DNA from: Acidimicrobiia bacterium | GTDB taxonomy: Bacteria > Actinomycetota > Acidimicrobiia > UBA5794 > JAOTWH01 | Length of the DNA stretch: 15,172 nucleotides | Assembly (NCBI GenBank): GCA_029863035.1 | Contig: JAOTWH010000033.1 | Span: 1 to 15,172 of the forward strand | Direction: 5' to 3' | In this document: positions 13,841-15,172 of the stretch, piece by piece | Layout: each line of letters opens with the position of its first letter | How positions within the stretch are numbered: the stretch's first letter is position 1 | The notes under the pieces: generated by a model | The model's input: only the letters and a program-made list of their open reading frames with translations | Databases searched by the model: none | What the model was told of the DNA's origin: nothing | Position numbers and translations under genes: made by a program

Positions 13841-14833
13841 CTATTCGACGAACATGTGGTCGTCGATCAGCCGCTCACTCACGAAGCTGCCGGTCGGCTC
13901 GAAGCGATAGTTCTCGAAGTCCTTGCCGAACTCCAGGTCCAGTGGAGCCAGCCCATCTCGATTCTTCTCGATGGTGATCACGACCTGAGACTTGAACGAT
14001 TCGGCCCGAACGGAGTCGAACGCGGTGTGGAGCTTCGAAACGACATCGAACTTGTTGTTGAGAATGAGCACAACGTCGGCCTCGAAGGCAAGGGCAGACG
14101 AGCCGCGGAAGTGATGCATGCGTAGCCGCCTGCTGGTGAGACCTTCGTGCTCCGCGGCGACGATGGCCACAACGGGGGTGGACAGGCGCAAGGCGATGTC
14201 CTTCAAGCCCTCGCTGATGTCGATCACCCGGTCAATATTGGATATGGACTGGTCGGGGTGCGCCAGCTTTTGCAGGTAGTCGACGATTACGATCGGGGTG
14301 ACTCCGTCACGGTCATGTGCAAGCGCTTCGATCTCCTCCAGACCGGTGTGAGACGTCCCGCCGATCAACCACAAACGTTCGGCGTATTCCGCCACACGAT
14401 CCTGGGTTTTAGCGAGGCCCGGGTCGCGCTTAACAGCCTCGTCGAAAGAGATCTCGCCGGTGGAAGCGCGTTGAAGCAGGGCACGGCGCTCACCTGCTCC
14501 GAACCGGCTCGCCTCTCCTGCGTCCAACAACAGGAGGCGACTCAGCAAGGCCGAATCGTCATGCTCGTACGACACGAATACGACGGGATGGCCCTGGCGG
14601 GCCAGCGACCTTGCCCACTGCAGGGCGAGGATGGTCTTGCCGATGCCTGGCAGGCCGCCCACCAGCGTGAGGGTGCGCGAGCGCAACCCGCCCTCGAGCG
14701 CGCCGTCGAGCGGGTCGAACCCGGTGGCAAAGATCACGTCTCGATGGCCGTCACCTGATCGAAGTCGATCGAGGGCGTCGGCCGCGGTGTTCTTCGGCAG
14801 GAGTGCCGGGTCGAGGATGGGCTGGACGCTCAA
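13841..14833 (-). CDS. DnaB-C-like RecA-fold ATPase
   Basis: A 330-residue ATPase matching the C-terminal helicase half of DnaB. Visible motifs are ATGFDPLDGALEGGL (36-50), Walker A GGLPGIGKT (59-67), the catalytic Glu in VSYEH (E90), Walker B IVIVDYLQKL (181-190), HFRGSSALAFEADVVL (241-256, matching DnaB's 'lRgSgaieqdADvv') and EKNRDG (289-294, matching the K-x-R-x-G arginine finger region). The DnaB N-terminal primase-interacting domain is absent. I choose TTG at 14833: it overlaps the tadC stop (TTGA) and has GAGG seven bases upstream. The longer frame from 14902 would simply read through tadC. Oligomeric DNA or RNA motor, or regulator, are all possible; the context suggests a link to the Tad system. 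Confidence 0.8.
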   Translation of the reverse strand: MSVQPILDPALLPKNTAADALDRLRSGDGHRDVIFATGFDPLDGALEGGLRSRTLTLVGGLPGIGKTILALQWARSLARQGHPVVFVSYEHDDSALLSRLLLLDAGEASRFGAGERRALLQRASTGEISFDEAVKRDPGLAKTQDRVAEYAERLWLIGGTSHTGLEEIEALAHDRDGVTPIVIVDYLQKLAHPDQSISNIDRVIDISEGLKDIALRLSTPVVAIVAAEHEGLTSRRLRMHHFRGSSALAFEADVVLILNNKFDVVSKLHTAFDSVRAESFKSQVVITIEKNRDGLAPLDLEFGKDFENYRFEPTGSFVSERLIDDHMFVE

Positions 14834-15172
14834 CGAAATGCCTCGTAGATACGGATGCCGGCGGGGCCCAGCAACACGATGAAGAGAGTCGGGAAGATGC
14901 AAAAGGCCAGTGGGAAGAGGATCTTCACTGGAAGCTTGAGGGCTTCCTCTTCTGCTCGCATGCCGCGCTTCAGTCGCATTTCCTCGGCTTGCACCCTCAG
15001 GATGTCTGCTATGGGGATTCCGTAGGACTCGGCTTGGTTCACCGCGAACACGAAGCCACGGAGGTCGTTTACCTCAGTGCGTTCCGCCATCGCCTTGAGA
15101 GCGTCGCTGCGCGGTGCTCCAAGCTGCATCTCCTGAAGCGCCCGAATGAATTCCTCTGACAGCGGCCCCTCA
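14830..15172 (-). CDS. tadC: TadC, type II secretion F-domain protein (partial)
   Basis: The C-terminal 113 residues of a TadC/GspF-family inner-membrane platform protein. The frame stays open to the window edge, so the N-terminal part lies beyond it. Typical features are the cytoplasmic helical stretch GPLSEEFIRALQEMQLG, then DLRGFVFAVNQAESYGIPIADILRVQAEEMR, followed by a final membrane helix (KILFPLAFCIFPTLFIVLLG). TadC works with TadB and the TadA ATPase to assemble Flp/Tad pili. An operon of tad genes presumably continues to the right of the window. Its stop overlaps the start of the DnaB-like ATPase gene. Confidence 0.9.
   Translation of the reverse strand, partial: EGPLSEEFIRALQEMQLGAPRSDALKAMAERTEVNDLRGFVFAVNQAESYGIPIADILRVQAEEMRLKRGMRAEEEALKLPVKILFPLAFCIFPTLFIVLLGPAGIRIYEAFR

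Noticed and set aside
14147..14758. A 203-residue plus-strand frame
   Set aside because: It is antisense to the DnaB-like ATPase, whose motifs fix the true strand.

Overview
The window is GC-rich, gene-dense bacterial DNA. Several points suggest a high-GC actinomycete, perhaps an uncultured Acidimicrobiia-type lineage: a tandem DUF427 protein, a MATE transporter of the DinF type, a Tad pilus gene, a membrane protein of the family often labelled fenitrothion hydrolase, frequent TTG/GTG starts and tight gene packing. This placement is inferred from gene content only. I see no rRNA, tRNA, CRISPR array, insertion sequence or prophage gene.

Layout. Positions 1-522 are mostly non-coding, apart from a possible small cysteine-rich zinc-type protein on the minus strand. 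From 523 to 3287, four plus-strand genes follow: a 138-residue protein with an antitoxin-like N-terminus, a CoA-binding (YccU-type) protein, a YceI-family protein followed by a strong hairpin, and a TIM-barrel amidohydrolase. From 8444 down to 3300, a minus-strand operon encodes an ABC exporter: one 1199-residue FtsX/MacB-type permease and two different ATPases, with junctions overlapping by 1 and 11 bases. The first ATPase carries a C-terminal AbrB/SpoVT-like domain. Upstream of it on the same strand is a tandem DUF427 gene.

A gene-free stretch at 9313-9833 holds a near-perfect dyad matching the CopY/BlaI box (TACA-N2-TGTA). It is followed by a VOC/glyoxalase-fold gene with a 14-bp terminator hairpin and by a MATE efflux gene. 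The 312-base gap after the MATE gene is packed with perfect GC-rich hairpins and six CCGG tetranucleotides. I could not match it to a known RNA class. Next comes a two-gene unit: a lipoprotein with a cupredoxin-like domain, then a polytopic membrane protein whose few histidines lie in or next to membrane segments. The pair is coupled by a TTGA stop/start overlap.

At the right end, on the minus strand, a tadC gene (cut by the window edge) overlaps by TTGA with a RecA-fold ATPase. That ATPase resembles the C-terminal half of replicative helicase DnaB but lacks the DnaB N-terminal domain.

The points most worth following up are the AbrB-tailed ATPase within the asymmetric exporter, the cupredoxin lipoprotein/histidine membrane protein pair, the DnaB-like ATPase coupled to tadC, and the hairpin-rich intergenic region.
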